A stretch of DNA of 64,000 bases, from the NCBI GenBank assembly GCA_024349245.1, contig JALDNG010000015.1, positions 15,500,001 through 15,564,000 on the forward strand, written 5' to 3'. Position 1 is the first letter of the stretch, and each line of letters begins with the position of its first letter. This stretch comes from Neodontobutis hainanensis. Its lineage: Eukaryota > Chordata > Actinopteri > Gobiiformes > Odontobutidae. Below are positions 14,211-64,000 of this stretch, piece by piece. The notes under the pieces are model-generated. The model made no database searches. It was not told where the DNA came from and saw nothing but the letters and a program-made list of their open reading frames with translations. A program made the translations under genes and the position numbers.

Positions 14211-14240
14211 GGCAGCAAGAAGGTCCTGGGTTCGATTCCC
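14211..14240 (+). repeat. Fragment of a dispersed fish repeat with tRNA B-box-like motif
   Basis: Contains ggcagcaagaaggtcctggg followed by ttcgattccc. The ggttcgattcc core matches the RNA polymerase III B box. The longer string resembles a very common fish interspersed repeat containing cagcaagaaggt...gggttcgattccc. No A box or tRNA fold lies at the right distance, so it is not called a tRNA gene. Confidence 0.4.
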
Positions 14241-17200
14241 ATCCATTCATTTTTAATCTTAGTGGGACGTTCCTGGATAAAAAAAGGTTAAAAAAAAAAA
14301 GAAAGTAACATAAGCAAGTTACCTTAACTACAGTTCAAATATGTTTTATGTCTGACATTCTATTACAAATAAAAATGTACCAGCAAAAGAAAGGCTTTGG
14401 TGTTAAAGTATACATTTAGTTTTTATGTCTTTCATTTTGGCTGTGGGAGACGGATTTAGAAGTTTTACAACCAGGCAAAGTGATATTGTCAAATGCTAAT
14501 AAGCTACATACTCCTGTCAGTTGTTAGTGCAAAGGTAAGCTTTCGAGTAATACAGCAGGATGATATGGTGTTAAGCCTGTCTGCTCCTCTTTTTTTGGTA
14601 GATATCATGGGGTGAACAGCTTTTATCCAAGACTCCCATTTCTCTTTTAGAAGCTATAACTGACTTGCCCGCCCCTCCTCTTTGCTTCTTTGCTGCTGTG
14701 AAATGGAATTGCTTTCTCGTTCGTTAAAGATTTTCTTGTCGTTTCCTCGTTGTACTTGGGGAGTGAGATCACTTGAAATGGCTGAAAGTTCTCAAAAACC
14801 ACTAGAGAATTATGGGGTAGCAGCAGCCGTGTGGGGGTGGATGAGGGACCCAACATAAATAAAGAAAATAGCTTTTTCTTTTTCCAGAATTAAATCTGTT
14901 TGGGGGAGTTTTTTTTTTTTGGAAGAAACATAAATTAATTTGGGCAAGTTGTCACTTTACATTAAAGCATAAAGTGGTCTGCTGGTGTAAACGAAAGCAA
15001 TCCCTGCTGTGGTTGCTATGGAAGCAGGTGTGTTGTAGCTTTGGTACCATGCAATAGTCTTGGTTCTGCCAAAGCCACTGCCCACATAAATCCTATAGGT
15101 TTTTATGGCCTGAATGGTTCTCTTTTAACCATTCTGTTGTCTCTGAGAAGATTTTTTTCTAGGTTAGAAATGATTTACTCTAAATAAATCAGCCTTCCCA
15201 TGTGTACCTTTTTGCAAGGATTCAATGTGATGTCTCAGTTTAAAAGTCAAAAAGCAGATAATGTTTGTGTGCTCAGACTAAAACTACCCCTTTTTAAATA
15301 AGGCTTGTTATTTACTGCCAACAGTTGTTTTGAATTTTCCTCCTCCGTCTTCTCTTTTTCCCCTTGGATTGCTCCTTCCTCTTTCAACCAAACTCCCATC
15401 ATCAGCTCCATCTGCCCCAAAACAACACAACTGTTCCACGCGTCTCACACTCATGCCCCAGCACCCACGGCGTTGGCATACCGCTGCACTGCTATGGGGG
15501 TGTGCAGCGCCAATCTTAATCACATTGGGTGAGCACACCTGTGAAAACAGATGTCCACCGGGGCTGCCATGCTGTTCCTCTTTAGGGTGGAGAGTGTGCG
15601 TATGGCTCGTCGTCACCCCTCCTACTCCCAGCCCGCCACCGATTGGAGTCTCTCAGGTCCCCAGCAGGCGGACCTGGCCCCAACATCCAGACGGGAAGAG
15701 CCCACAGCGGCAGGGGGCAGGAAGCACTGATGCTCCAGCTCATCCGTTGACTTTAGTAATTGTCCTACTTGGAGACGGCAAGAAGAAAGTGTGATCAAAG
15801 CAACCCTGTTTCAGAAATTAAATGTATCCAAAATGTAATGTTCCCAAAAATTCTGTAAATTGTTTTTAATTAGTTTTATAATAGTTTGTTTTATTTAAAA
15901 AGCTTAAAAGACGTAACTTAAGAACATAAATTAGATTTTTAGAGATGGATTGCCCTGTAATGCACTTATTTTCTTTTTACATAGAAATCATGCTGTCAAA
16001 AAACGGTTAAATTTCTATTAAAATTGTTGTCTAGGTACTGGTCCGGCACACACAGAAATGGAGTCACATGACAAACTCTGGTTTCCTGGGTTTGAACTTT
16101 AGTATTGAAATGTTGGATGCAATATAATGTGTCTAATACGCCAACCTAACCTGAATTCTCCCTACTGTGAAAAGGACCAGACGCAATGAAAAAAAAAAAT
16201 TTAATGCATTTTTGTGTTGGACTTATTATTCCATTAACCAGGATTTACCTGAAAGGTTAAATAATTTCTTTAATAGTGACTATATCTTGGTCTCAGGAAA
16301 TGGATTGTTGATATATGTACAAAATCAATTGTAAAGGAATTTGATGCCTCCATGAAACTAAATCAATGTTTAGCTCTTTTTATGAGAGAATTTAATACAC
16401 AGCAGGTGTTGACCTTTAAAAGCAACCTCTCAGATTATGGCTAGATCTCTGCCATAATAATGGGCTTACACTGATATTTACCCTGTAGAGTGTTGGATAT
16501 ATATATATTTACAGTGCCAGACAATTACACCCTTTTGTGTTATTAGTTAATAAACAGCTGTTTGGCATCGCTCTGAGAGAAGTGCATTTTAAACCTGGGT
16601 CCATATTGCAACGCAAACGCAAAATAATTTTGTTAAATCAGATAACTACGGAGGTTAATGACTTAACCAGTCAAAATGATCTGTATTAGTGAATTTTTAA
16701 AAGGCAATAAATGCATCACTAAACCTAGTCGGAAAGGATTATGCTATTTCTATCCAGCTGTGCTTTCCCATTCACTGGTGTAAAATCTCATCCGTTTCAC
16801 TGTCAAATCCCCCAACTGCCCACTCTCATAGAGCTGCCTCTGCCAAGTGCCTCACCTACAGAAACACAAAGGTGGGCACAGCCTCATGGAGCCTGCCCAT
16901 GGACACTAATGTTGTAGTTGGGTGCACAATATCAGGAACCTACAGTTTTGTTCTTTTTGAATAGACCATAGTGGACTGATTGGACAATAATATTGACATG
17001 GCAATTTTTTCACTATTTGTTCAAATTGATGCTTACAAAGTATATATTTATAGATAAACCGTAATATTGCACTGACAAGCTTATGGTCACCTTGGCATTT
17101 TACTGGGGTTAGGGCCTTGATTTAGCCAGGGGAAAGTACATTTGTGCAGTGTAGCACTGACATTACATTTCTGTGTTCTGTGATTTGGATACACCAACTG

Positions 17201-19390
17201 TTTATTAATCTTTATTCACGTGGCAGCCTTACACAGTATCTAGTTCTCTACTCCATTCAGCATTGATCTAAGCTCTTATCTCCATCCCGATCCTGTGTTA
17301 TTTCAGGAGTATAGGGATTGCTTAATGATCTATTGATCTGTAGAGTCAACCACAATGGACCATCTACTAAAGAGGAGCCTGTAGGGCATGCACTCCGCTC
17401 CTGTGTACTTTAGCTCAACTGCAGCCCTCCCATCTCCTTTGCAACTATAATATTTATGCTCTTTGCTTTTGTTGTAAGTCCAGAGAGATTAGGTCTTAAT
17501 GGGATGAAAGCTTCTAGTAAAGTAGCCTATAGTTATGTTTCCTTATACAATAAAGTGAATATGGAGCAAAATATGAAAAGATTTAAAGAGATTGAAAAGA
17601 TTTGAGAAAATAGTTTGTTTTGAACATGTAGACAACTTGCACTGGGGAGGCAGTACCAGCTGTGCTGGGACGGTCAGTGTAGTGGCCTCCCATGATACAA
17701 TTTTTCATCAGATATTGCCGTTTCTGACATCTAAATTATATTAATAGTTTTGGTTCCTTAAAATATTCCTACACAAACCCTTTAGTAGTGATCCTTATTA
17801 GAAAATTCAAAACATCGTTTGGCTTATTTAAGATGCTTTATGTGCATTATCTTTTTAAGACGTGTGACAAATTGTGGAAATGTAATGTGAAATATACATT
17901 TATTTTTTTCTCTTCTACAGCCATGTTTAAAAAATGAAAAGATGAAAATGTTGTTGACTTCTTAATTACATTCTCTTTCAGGTCCTCCAATACCTTGGTC
18001 TGTTGAAAAAATATCTTCATTTTCCACTCTTAAGAAGCTTACTGTCAACTAAAGAGCCGTAAAACACAACATTTTAAATTTATTCCAGTGTTACGGGATC
18101 TGTTTAAACCGTTAACAACATAGAACATTAAAAGTCTATTTCTTTATTAGCACATGGAGTCACTGAACATTTTAAAAGAAAACTGCACTAACACATCTGA
18201 TTGGATCTTGACCCGTGTCTTGTTTGCACTGTGGCACCTTCAAGTGTGAGCGCTGTTGTTGTGACACGTTGAGCTTGTCATGGGTGAGATCCGTCGGGAT
18301 TTGCAAGACACCAGTAAATAAATAACCTGTCTGTGTTTAATGCTTTTGCTGTGCTTGTATTTATGAGATTCTTTTTGACATGAAGGTATAGTACAGCTTT
18401 TATATCAGAGCACTGGTGGGTCTCTTTGCAAGATCAACTTTAAGTTCGGTATGGGTTTATACTTGTTGACCTTTTATCATTTTTATTCATATCGCACACA
18501 AAGTATTAAAATAGTTCCGTTTAAACTTAACTTCTTATTAACTTTGTCTTATTAACTTAACTTCTTATACTCTTGAGATGTTTATGCTCTATTTAAAAGA
18601 GTAAATGGGATTAAAGCTTCTGGCCAACATTTAGTTTTATCATTTAATATAGCTTTTTCTGCTTTTGGTTAGAGCAGATGAAGTCACTATCTTATTTTAT
18701 GTTATCATTAAAGCAACTTAATTTTTCATCCATTTTGCATGAAAACAACCAGCTCTATTGGTCCAAAAGAGACTCTCTTAATGGAAAGCAACCGTTTTGT
18801 TTTTTTCCCTTTTCCAAGTTTGGTTAACTACAACTAATGTTCCTTGGGCAGTCTTTTCTTTTTTCATAATTCCAGTGAGCAGAGCTTTTGATGTGAGCAT
18901 GAATTATTGATTTGCACAGTTTATTGAAAGGTAGTAAAAATTGTACTCCTGCTTTTATAAGATACTTATATATTCCCCAGTGTTAACAGCTCCAGTCTAC
19001 TTCCTGGATGAGCTTCCATTAAAACAACCCTGCTTTAAATTGTTTCATGTAATAAGATACTGCACTTCTTTGCTGAGAAAGAATGATGATTAAAAAGAAA
19101 AAAAAGGGCATCACACTGTCTAACTGCAGCTAATGCTATCTTAGTGAAAATGTAATGAGCAGTGTAGCCTATGTGTGATTTAGCACAGAGCATGCCCAAA
19201 GACTTTTAATCACAATCATTAGCTGCTTTTATATTTTATTAACATTATCTAAATGTGCTGCTCATCATAGTCATTACCAGTGAAATACAGGTATTCTTGC
19301 CTTCGAATAGAGAGTATTAATTATGGATTGAATTAAACTCGGGGCCATTTCGGTGTAGCAAAAGCCACTTGTGCCTCACTGACATTAAGG
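14241..19390. other. Non-coding DNA, no gene recognised
   Basis: AT-rich, stop-rich sequence. A GC-richer, pyrimidine-rich block at 15330-15790 has a 154-codon open frame whose proline/serine-rich translation resembles no protein family and has no supporting splice sites. I regard that frame as chance. A small imperfect tandem duplication (taacttaacttcttat) lies at about 18526-18570. Confidence 0.5.
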
Positions 19391-19640
19391 CTAAATGTAT
19401 CACGTCCTCACAGACTCGCTGAAGTAGTGGCAACTGTGGGCACGGCCGGGCGCTCAGATTCCTCGACATGATTGCGAATGGTGACAATCTGTATGTGGTG
19501 TTTTGAAATTAATGTGTCCGCGATCAATATCGGACGACTTTCAAGCAGCTCAATTTTACACTTGCTGCAGGGAACAGATGGTACCTGCTGATAATGTTGC
19601 TGGAGGTGGATCCGTGGCAGAGGAGATTCAGAGGGGAGAC
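19391..19640. promoter_or_regulatory. CpG-retaining, low-repeat block, candidate conserved non-coding element
   Basis: About 11 CpGs occur in about 150 bases, including ccgcgatcaatatcggac, in an otherwise CpG-poor stretch. TAAT-type and atcaat cores, as bound by homeodomain or Onecut factors, are present. A minus-strand open frame covers it, but I see no convincing splice sites or protein similarity. The call is inference from base composition only. Confidence 0.25.
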
Positions 19641-33728
<14,088 letters not shown>

Positions 33729-33826
33729 ATTTTCTACTGCTTATCCTGTAACGGGTCTCCAAGATAAGCCAGGGGTACAATCAGCAGTTAATCGCAGGGC
33801 TAACACTTAAAGACATGCATTCATAA
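33729..33826 (+). repeat. Degenerate dispersed fish repeat fragment
   Basis: The string ttttctactgcttatcctgt, then tcgcagggctaacact, then agacatgcattcat, resembles a widespread fish repeat reading cttatcctgt...ccagtc...cgcagggctaacacatagagac. The match is from memory and diverged, and the middle is shortened. No family name is assigned. Confidence 0.4.
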
Positions 33827-36800
33827 TACAAGCAATCAACGTTTCATCTGTACTGTACATACACCACTTAGAATTGTTCCATGGTTTTAACATTTGAGTA
33901 GCATAACTTGGCAAACTTAAGAATGGGAGTTTGGTAAAGATACCAACAGGCAGTTTGTAATGCTACGAGTAATAGTAGGAGTGTAACTTGCTTGACAGTA
34001 TCAGCATCAGGGCATGAAAGCCAGGGATAACACTGGAGCTACATAAACACATTGTCAACATGTGCAGTAACTGAAACACACATGCATAACGTAACGCACG
34101 TAGTAACGCTGATTGACAAGCCAGAGGGCCAATGGTTGGCATGGTGATTGCACCAACCATTGGCAATGGTTTTAAGATCCACCTTGTCCACAAATGATGT
34201 ATATTCATATTTTTAATTTCAGTGCACCTAATAAATACTCTGTTATCAGTTAGTAAAAGAAGTTTCAAAACAAAACATCCTCTGTAACACCTTTTAATTA
34301 ATGTATGTAAGCTATTGGAACTGCATCTTCACATTTTAACTGCATGGATGGCCATTATGTCTTGTCCAATGTACAGAACAACATTTTTCTGGTTTTAGTG
34401 GCTATACTGTAAATCTCAAAGTAAAGCACAGTGACTAACGGCAAGTGGCAGTGTGTGTAATGATCTCCTAATGCAATTTTACATGAGAAAGTTTCACATT
34501 TATTGCATTGATGAGACCTTCTTATACTGATGTATTTGGGGTGCTTTCTGTTCACCACTTCCTCTGCTGTCGATAGATTGGATTTTCTACAAATGTCAGA
34601 ACTGCATGTAGTCTCTTTAATAAAATATACGAATTGGCTAAGATATGATGAAGCTAATGCTGTCCTTGAGGCCTATCTCCATCCAACAACTGATGCTAGT
34701 AATTTCTGCTGAAGTAAATACAAGTTCCCTGAGGGCACAATATCTTTCTACATCACTTCTCTCCTTCCTCTCTATAAAAACCAACAGGAGATGCAACAAA
34801 GTTCATATAAATGATGAATAGTGGTGAATCAGGCGTTTATCCCTCTCTCTTCTAACTCACTCGATCACATGTAGAAATGAGGCGGCTCACACTAGCCCCA
34901 CCGGAGTCTTCTAGCAATTAGGCAAGTGCCAGAAAAACACATTAATCTAGCTATTATATCTACCCTTGTTAATTTATAGTTTGGTTGGAGAAGCTCACTC
35001 ATTAATTGGCTGTGTTGGATGACACACAGCGAAATTACATTTGCATAGATCATTTTTAAATTGCCACCCAACATCCAGCTGGGAGCAATGCTGAGAATAA
35101 ACGCTTTTGGTTGTAAGTGTTTGCTTGTTTGATGGCTGTTTAGTGATGAGCGAGAGCAGGCACGCTGCAAAGGTGTGTACAAGGAGTCGGGCCAAGCTTC
35201 AGACTGTTTTAAGCTCTACTTTGCAGTAGCCATCGCGCCCACGTCTCCGTACAAGCGGGGAAATTGGCTGTACTCAGCAGACCAGGACGGAGATAGTGAG
35301 TGGCGGGGGTTCAGAGGGGGGTGGCACCGCGGGCACCCGTGCAGGATAAAACGAAGGAGGGCAGGAGGCAGAGTCAATTCCAAAAGGACTCTTGAGTTTT
35401 ATTCCAAAAATTGAATCGTCAATTTCCATTCAGCCGACTACTCTGCAGGATTGGAAATGAATGAGTGTCAAGGCGCTGGTTGTCCTGGAAATAGAGGTTA
35501 GGCCTGGAGTGAAATTCTACAGCGACAGCGTGGGCGGGCCAGGAGGGAGGAGTGGATAAGTGCTGGAGGAGAAAGAAAGGTGGACTGGAATCAAAAGTGA
35601 AATTGAACATAGGGCCTGACCTTGGCTTGCTCCTTTTTTGCGATGGCTGCAGTGATAATTCCTCTGACTTGAGCTGTGCAGACCGGCAGCTTTGGTGTGA
35701 CTCGAGCCGAGAGAAAGAACGGCTGTAATTATCAGCAGAAGGCTCAAGAGATAAAGAGACTTGAATGTGGGCCTCGCTGGCAGACATCAACGCTATCTCA
35801 CACTCATACCTACTGCTTGTCAATGGTCATAGCTGGTGCGTGTGTTGCCTGTGCCCGTGTTTGCTTCCTGCCAAAATAAATGCAGACTTTGAAGTTTTAT
35901 GTCCTCTACCCACTGCATCAGAAGGCTGGATATGCCAGAATGTCAGCGCACTCACCTGACATGAAAGACACAGTGACACCTTTAGAGGCGAGGTGCAGAT
36001 GCTATCGCTGACACACCTCAGCTACGCCACATGACCGTCCCGTAATGCCACCCCGCTGCTTATCAGGCCATCTGCAACTTGATTAAAGCAGCTTATTTTT
36101 AGGCGATGGGGGGCTAATTCTCTCTGACCTTTCTGCATTTGATTAGAAATGGTGATCATATGAAGACTGTGTAATTAATCAAACCTAAATCTGAAATGAA
36201 ATTTAATCCACAGCATTTATTAGGAGAGGAATGCTTACCTAGCAATGCATCATATTACACCACAAGTAGGTTGATATGCAAAGTGGCGCTCATAAAAAGT
36301 CGTCTACATTATTTAAAGTATTTAATCAAAAGACGACTCAAGGACTGAGTATGTTGTCAGAATGCCCTAAATAAATAAGCCCGGCTTTGGCACTCTAGCC
36401 TTTAATTTCTTTGGTTCAAAGATTTTGACACAGAATCGTTGGAATAATATCCACTAGCCTCTAAGCGAATAGTAGAGTTAATTTTAATGTGTTTTGTGGC
36501 ACAGTGTGGAATGGCTTCTGCCTTTTAAGTGTCTCACTAATACGGAGAGTCCATTTTTCCAGGATTACAGGTGGTGCTCATACGTGCTCTTCATTCCAAT
36601 AGGAATCCATCAACAACACTACAGCTCTCGCTCCTTATACCAGCCACTTGGGAAACAGAGCAATCATGGCACAGAAACAGCCTGGACCGGATCTGTGTGT
36701 GATTCCCTTATGTGTTGTTTTCTTTTTTTTTTTTTTCATTTACAAACCAAGAGTTTGTGTAGCTGTGTCTTAAAGCGTGTGTGGGCAATGACTGTGAGAC

Positions 36801-37120
36801 AAGCAATGAATGGCCGTGGAGCGTTTGTGCTCATTTACCAGCCCTCCATGTAAGTTTCAGGATCATTAAGTCATTTTATTAATAGTTTGTCCGAAAGTCA
36901 AAAAGAACAACTTATTTTTGTGCAGTAGGTGAAATGTAAAATGCCAAACTAGTGCTGTGTAATTAAACTCTGTTCCATTAATGAAATCATTTATCAGTTA
37001 CAAAGATATTTCTCTGTATAATAACTCATCTCGAGCATTCAAGCAGTACCTAAAATACCGAGTATTTTAGAGTCGGAAAATAACACTTTCCCACAATTAT
37101 GTACACAAATACCTCTCTAC
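33827..37120. other. Non-coding DNA with a CpG-retaining block
   Basis: The block 35220-35350 holds about 12 CpGs in 190 bases and could be a regulatory element or a small exon (see findings). The stretch 36060-36270 is TAAT-rich and complex, like many conserved elements. A short inverted repeat (12-base arms gccaatggttgg) lies at 34128-34164. Nothing else is recognised. Confidence 0.45.
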
Positions 37121-37292
37121 CTGTCAGAGCGTTTTGGTAGCAGTAGGGACGGAGCGCTGGAGCGATGCTGGCAGCCTGACTGGCAGCATGGCTGATCATC
37201 TCCTCGATTTCAAACTTAATTAACCCGGGTGTCTCGCCACACGTCCTGCCGCCTGTCACCAGTGAGAGCTGCTCTGCTATCTCCTGTGAGAT
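37121..37292 (-). CDS. Candidate internal exon of an unidentified minus-strand gene
   Basis: On the minus strand the block is preceded by a pyrimidine-containing acceptor (cctatcctctctgcag) and followed by a gtagag donor. The 172 bases are open for 57 codons plus one base (phase 0 to phase 1). Codon choice looks coding (GAG, CAG, CTG, GCC, ATC frequent), and CpGs are retained in an AT-rich setting. The translation starts ISQEIAEQLSLVTGG and includes GRTCGETPG, IEEMISHAAS and ALRPYCYQNALT, with two cysteines and no low complexity. I do not recognise the family, and no function is proposed. It could be a conserved non-coding element that is open by chance; the splice sites and codon use make an exon somewhat more likely. 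It points opposite to plxnb2. Confidence 0.42.
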
Positions 37293-38967
37293 CTGCAGAG
37301 AGGATAGGAGCAGAAGGAATGTGTGGGAAGTCAGATGGGAACGGGTCACAACATTGTGCCATAAGTTTGTCTGACCAAAGATGGCTCTGGTTCATACAAA
37401 CTAAGATTAGTTACATTTTGATGGCTATTGTCTCATTTTGTCTTCCAAAAAAAATTCTTTGTCTGGTCGTCGAGTCACCCTTACCAAAATTTTGCAGGTA
37501 GTTCCCAGTATTTCAAACCTTTACCTGGAACGTTTTCTCTATACATCTCTGATTTAGTAATATTTTAATATAAAGCCATGTAGCATTCTAGAAGAGAGAT
37601 ATAGTTTGTGACCTAACCATTCAAAATGATATAGCATGAGTTTAGCTTAGAGCAAATCATATATAGACAAATACATTTATTTCAACAGTTTTATTATATT
37701 ATCAGGGCTCTGGGGTTAATTTTAAATATGTACAGTCGTTAAAAAGAAAGGTTTTTAACAGTCATGACAGGAAGGCACAAAGCTCATTAGCACCGTTTTG
37801 GGTTCCAGCTACACTTCTATACAAAGCCATGATGTGTCTGCTAACTAACCTTTTCCTTAGCCATAAGAACAACCCCAAAAAAACGAAACCCGGGTCACTT
37901 CTTTTTTTCCCCAGTGATCTGACTCAGACTGTCTGTCTGTTCATTTAAAAAGATCTGAAAACGTGGAAGTACAGGCTTGAACATTTCGACAGGCGGCGAG
38001 GGAGGGTTCTGTACCCACAAGGGCCTGTGCTGTTTTCCCACAACCGAGGAATTTAAAAATACCCCTGCTTTGGCGTTTCTCATGCAAACAGGCAGAGAGC
38101 CAAGCCTTTGACTGATTGGTGACAGTGATCTCTCTTTCTGTTTTTTTTTTTCTCCATTTGTTTCTCCTCAAGTCATTTTGTTTGTCATTTTCTTGGAGCT
38201 CAATGGGAAAAATAATTCTCTTCATTTTTGTTGTGTTTTAGAGTCACTGAACTTTGCAAAACCCATTTTCTTGGTAATTTCTCAAGCATAGTGTATTTGG
38301 TATTATAAACTAAAATGGCTCAAGACCTTTCAAAAGGTTTATAAAGTTGTCTACAACCAATCACAATGTTTCTATTTTTATTAATAAATAACTGAAAACA
38401 TTTTTTACAAACTGGCCAATTAGTTTGGATATTTACCTTTTAGAACAGTTATATCAGATTATGCACTTGGACTTGTCTCGATCTTTTTATGTTGCGGGCT
38501 ATGTCTGAAATCACTGAGTGGTGTCTGTCTAGTGGACTCCGATGTACTGTGCACTTAAAGTTTCCCGCAGGGCAAAATATGGTCAAAATGAACCACATTT
38601 AAAGAAATATTGGCTGCAAATTTCCTAGAGGCTGTTGTTTGTATTTATTTATTTTTATTTTTTATTAATTCTGGACACAACCTTGGTCTTGGTATTATCT
38701 GGTACTGACTGGTTAGTTTGATCTTGACTACAACGCTACACTTTCTTTTCCTCCCTCAGCTCTCCTGTCTGCCTGGCCATCTCATTTAAGTCAGTGACAT
38801 TTGATGTGAAGTGGCGCAGGCCCTGGATCTGAAATCCACTGACTCATAAAAACACACATGCGCAAAGAGGATTTAGAGGATGTAGATTGAAAGGTCAGGC
38901 CTACTCTCCGAGGGTCTAATCACCCACCCTCATCGAGTGGCTTGCTCACTCACACTTGATTGAGCGT

Positions 38968-38981
38968 TCGTGCGTGCGTGC

Positions 38982-39012
<31 letters not shown>
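38968..39012. repeat. Compound (TGCG)n(TG)n microsatellite
   Basis: Four or so cgtg/tgcg units lead into about thirteen TG units. The CpG-bearing units at one edge suggest TGCG is decaying into TG by CpG-to-TpG mutation. Confidence 0.94.
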
Positions 39013-39206
39013 AATCAAGAGTGTTACTTGGTATGTAGGTGGCCATGTGTGAGACAAAAAAAAAAAAGATAGATTACACCTTTTTAGAGTGGTGACTGGT
39101 GTGTGACAGTGTGTTTATCAGAAAGTTTTCACTCCTGACTTGTGAACGTACGATTAGCAGATGACCGCTTTGGGTCAGGTGACGCAAACTTGTCTGTGTG
39201 CAAACC

Positions 39207-39232
39207 AACACACACACACACACACACACACA
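39207..39232. repeat. (CA)n microsatellite
   Basis: A CA tract of about 13 units, in the opposite sense to the TG tract 200 bases upstream. Confidence 0.94.
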
Positions 39233-40413
39233 GTCCTCTTGTCTAAACATGTGGTGCAATCAGCTTCCTATCAGGGGAACTGTGGTGCTGTTACAGGCTC
39301 ATTAACTTCTCCCTGAGCCTTTTTTTGTTTGAGAGGGAAATGGCCAAGACAAGTAGGCCACACTTGTGTCTTACCCCACTTAAACCTGTCCATCTTGGGC
39401 TTTGCTGCTAAGTTAAAGCATACATGTCTGTGCATGTCCAATAGTTCACATATGTTATGAGGCCCGTGAACACATGCAATAACCCAGACACATCTGTACT
39501 ATACTGTATATGTTATATTATGTTTGTTTGTTGTTTTTATCTGTGTACAACCTCATTTTTTGTAAGAGGTAATAATTAGACTTGTATTAAGAAGACATAC
39601 ATATGATATTTTATGTGAGCATTATTGGTTTTCCACTTGTTCACTCCGCCCTCATGTTTTTTCCTCATTAGTGGACCTTTAGCATTGGGTGTCCTATCTC
39701 AGTTTAGAGCAGGGATTAGGCATTAAAGAGCCTCAGCTGCTCAGAGGCTCCTGTAGATCAGCATTCGGCCACAGAGGCTTGATAATGGTGTTTGTTTAGC
39801 CATTAGTCAGGCCCTGCTTAGCCACTCTCTTCCCTCTGGCTGTAGCAACACTGATACATGATGGATGAAGATTGTAAGGGGTCGGCTGATGGAGGGATAA
39901 GTGTTTTAAAGTGGTTTCAATAGGATTTGGTACAAGTGTGACACTAAGTAGTCAAAGCACATGTCTTTTCCCCTTAATAGTTTTTTGGGAGAAAGTAAAA
40001 AAGGTGCTCCTGTGTTATTAGCTCACTTTTATACAGAAGGATTTTATCAGTCTACACTTCCCAGTCCTAGTTGTCCAACTAATTAAAAAGTAGCCTAGTC
40101 TTTTTCCTTGTGCACCCACCAGGGCAAAGCACTGCTTCTTGCTGAAAGCTATTTAATTTTATGAGGGTTTTTTCTAGCTAATTTGGCCATTACCTTTTAA
40201 TCTCCACACATGACCTTTTGTTCATGTGCGGGCGCTGGCTAATCTTTGGCCTATTACCTGATAGCTGTTAGTCATTACCAAAAGCTGGAATTTGTAGGTT
40301 TAAGCTTGCCGTTCTTTACTCCCAGCCCCGCTGTGACTCAAAGCAGCAAGTGACAGGCACCTGCCAATGCACACAAAGGAGCTACTGAAGCGCCGTTAGT
40401 TTTATGTTTTATG

Positions 40414-47700
<7,287 letters not shown>

Positions 47701-47702
47701 AA

Positions 47703-63440
<15,738 letters not shown>

Positions 63441-64000
63441 GTGAACTGTCAAGTCCCACTATTTTTAGTTAGACTTTACAAATGCTAAAATAAAATGAAA
63501 CTACACCTATTATTAAAATATGTCTGTTACCACTAAACAATTATTGCATTTCCTAACTATTTCACTAACAAACTGTTCCCTTGCATCAAAATAATTGTAA
63601 GGCTAGCCATTTAAACATTCACAATGCATAAATGTTTAAAAAAAAAGTCCTTGTACTAATTAGTGGCTTATGTGTAGATCTAAAGGAAGAACTCAACCCA
63701 TTACCGCCAAACCAGATAAAATAAAACCAGACAATCATTTATATTAATCAATAGCCTTATAACTTTTTAAATGAACCTTTATTTCATAACACTACATAGT
63801 GATTAAATGCTTCATTGATATAAATTGCTGCAGGATGGCTTTATAGTCGACTCTCAGTGATTAAAGAAAGAGTGTGAAAACCAAATAGGCACAAATGATA
63901 AATAAACATGTGCTGTGTAAAGATTTTTGTGATGGTTTAAAGTACAGTAAAATCTTTATCTATTCACAGAAAAAGAAGAAAAATGTTTTATTCAAGACCA
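63441..64000 (+). other. Start of plxnb2 intron 20
   Basis: AT-rich intron running to the window edge. The juxtamembrane exon expected next (RKSQQAEREYEKIK-like) is not found, so the intron probably continues past 64000. An acceptor-like tattcacag at 63961-63969 leads to a frame unlike plexin. Confidence 0.75.

Overview
This is vertebrate nuclear DNA, most likely from a ray-finned (teleost) fish. The evidence is a multi-exon gene with GT-AG introns, very long dinucleotide microsatellites, a decayed Tc1-like transposon of the fish type, short pieces of repeats that look like common fish interspersed families, and a plexin protein clearly diverged from the mammalian one. There is no bacterial or viral content, no CRISPR array, and I recognised no tRNA or rRNA gene.

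The one securely identified gene is a plexin-B2 orthologue (plxnb2; the fish a/b paralogue cannot be told apart from sequence alone) on the + strand from 47,701 to beyond the right edge. I placed 20 consecutive coding exons (47,701-63,440). All junction phases agree and they give 1,229 complete codons plus two bases. They encode the signal peptide, Sema domain, three PSI cysteine modules alternating with IPT/TIG modules, a membrane-proximal furin-type site and the transmembrane helix. The intracellular part (GAP halves and Rho-binding domain) lies outside the window. The ATG exon opens with a splice acceptor two bases before the ATG, so at least one 5' untranslated exon must lie upstream.

Positions 1-47,700 are mostly non-coding, AT-rich, and probably a long 5' intron and/or intergenic regulatory DNA. 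They hold the Tc1 relic (1,105-2,286), microsatellites ((TC)74 at 27,148; (TG)83 at 40,417; several smaller), poly-T tracts, repeat fragments, and a 71-bp near-perfect hairpin at 41,278-41,348. Several short CpG-retaining blocks (about 7,650-8,060; 19,390-19,640; 35,220-35,350) stand out from the CpG-poor background and are candidate regulatory elements. One block, 37,121-37,292 on the minus strand, has good splice sites and coding-like codon use and may be an exon of another gene that I could not identify.

No new biological system is evident. The items most worth a second look are the minus-strand candidate exon(s), the hairpin, a lost cysteine and the furin-type site in the plexin stalk, and a duplicated microsatellite just upstream of plxnb2 exon 19.
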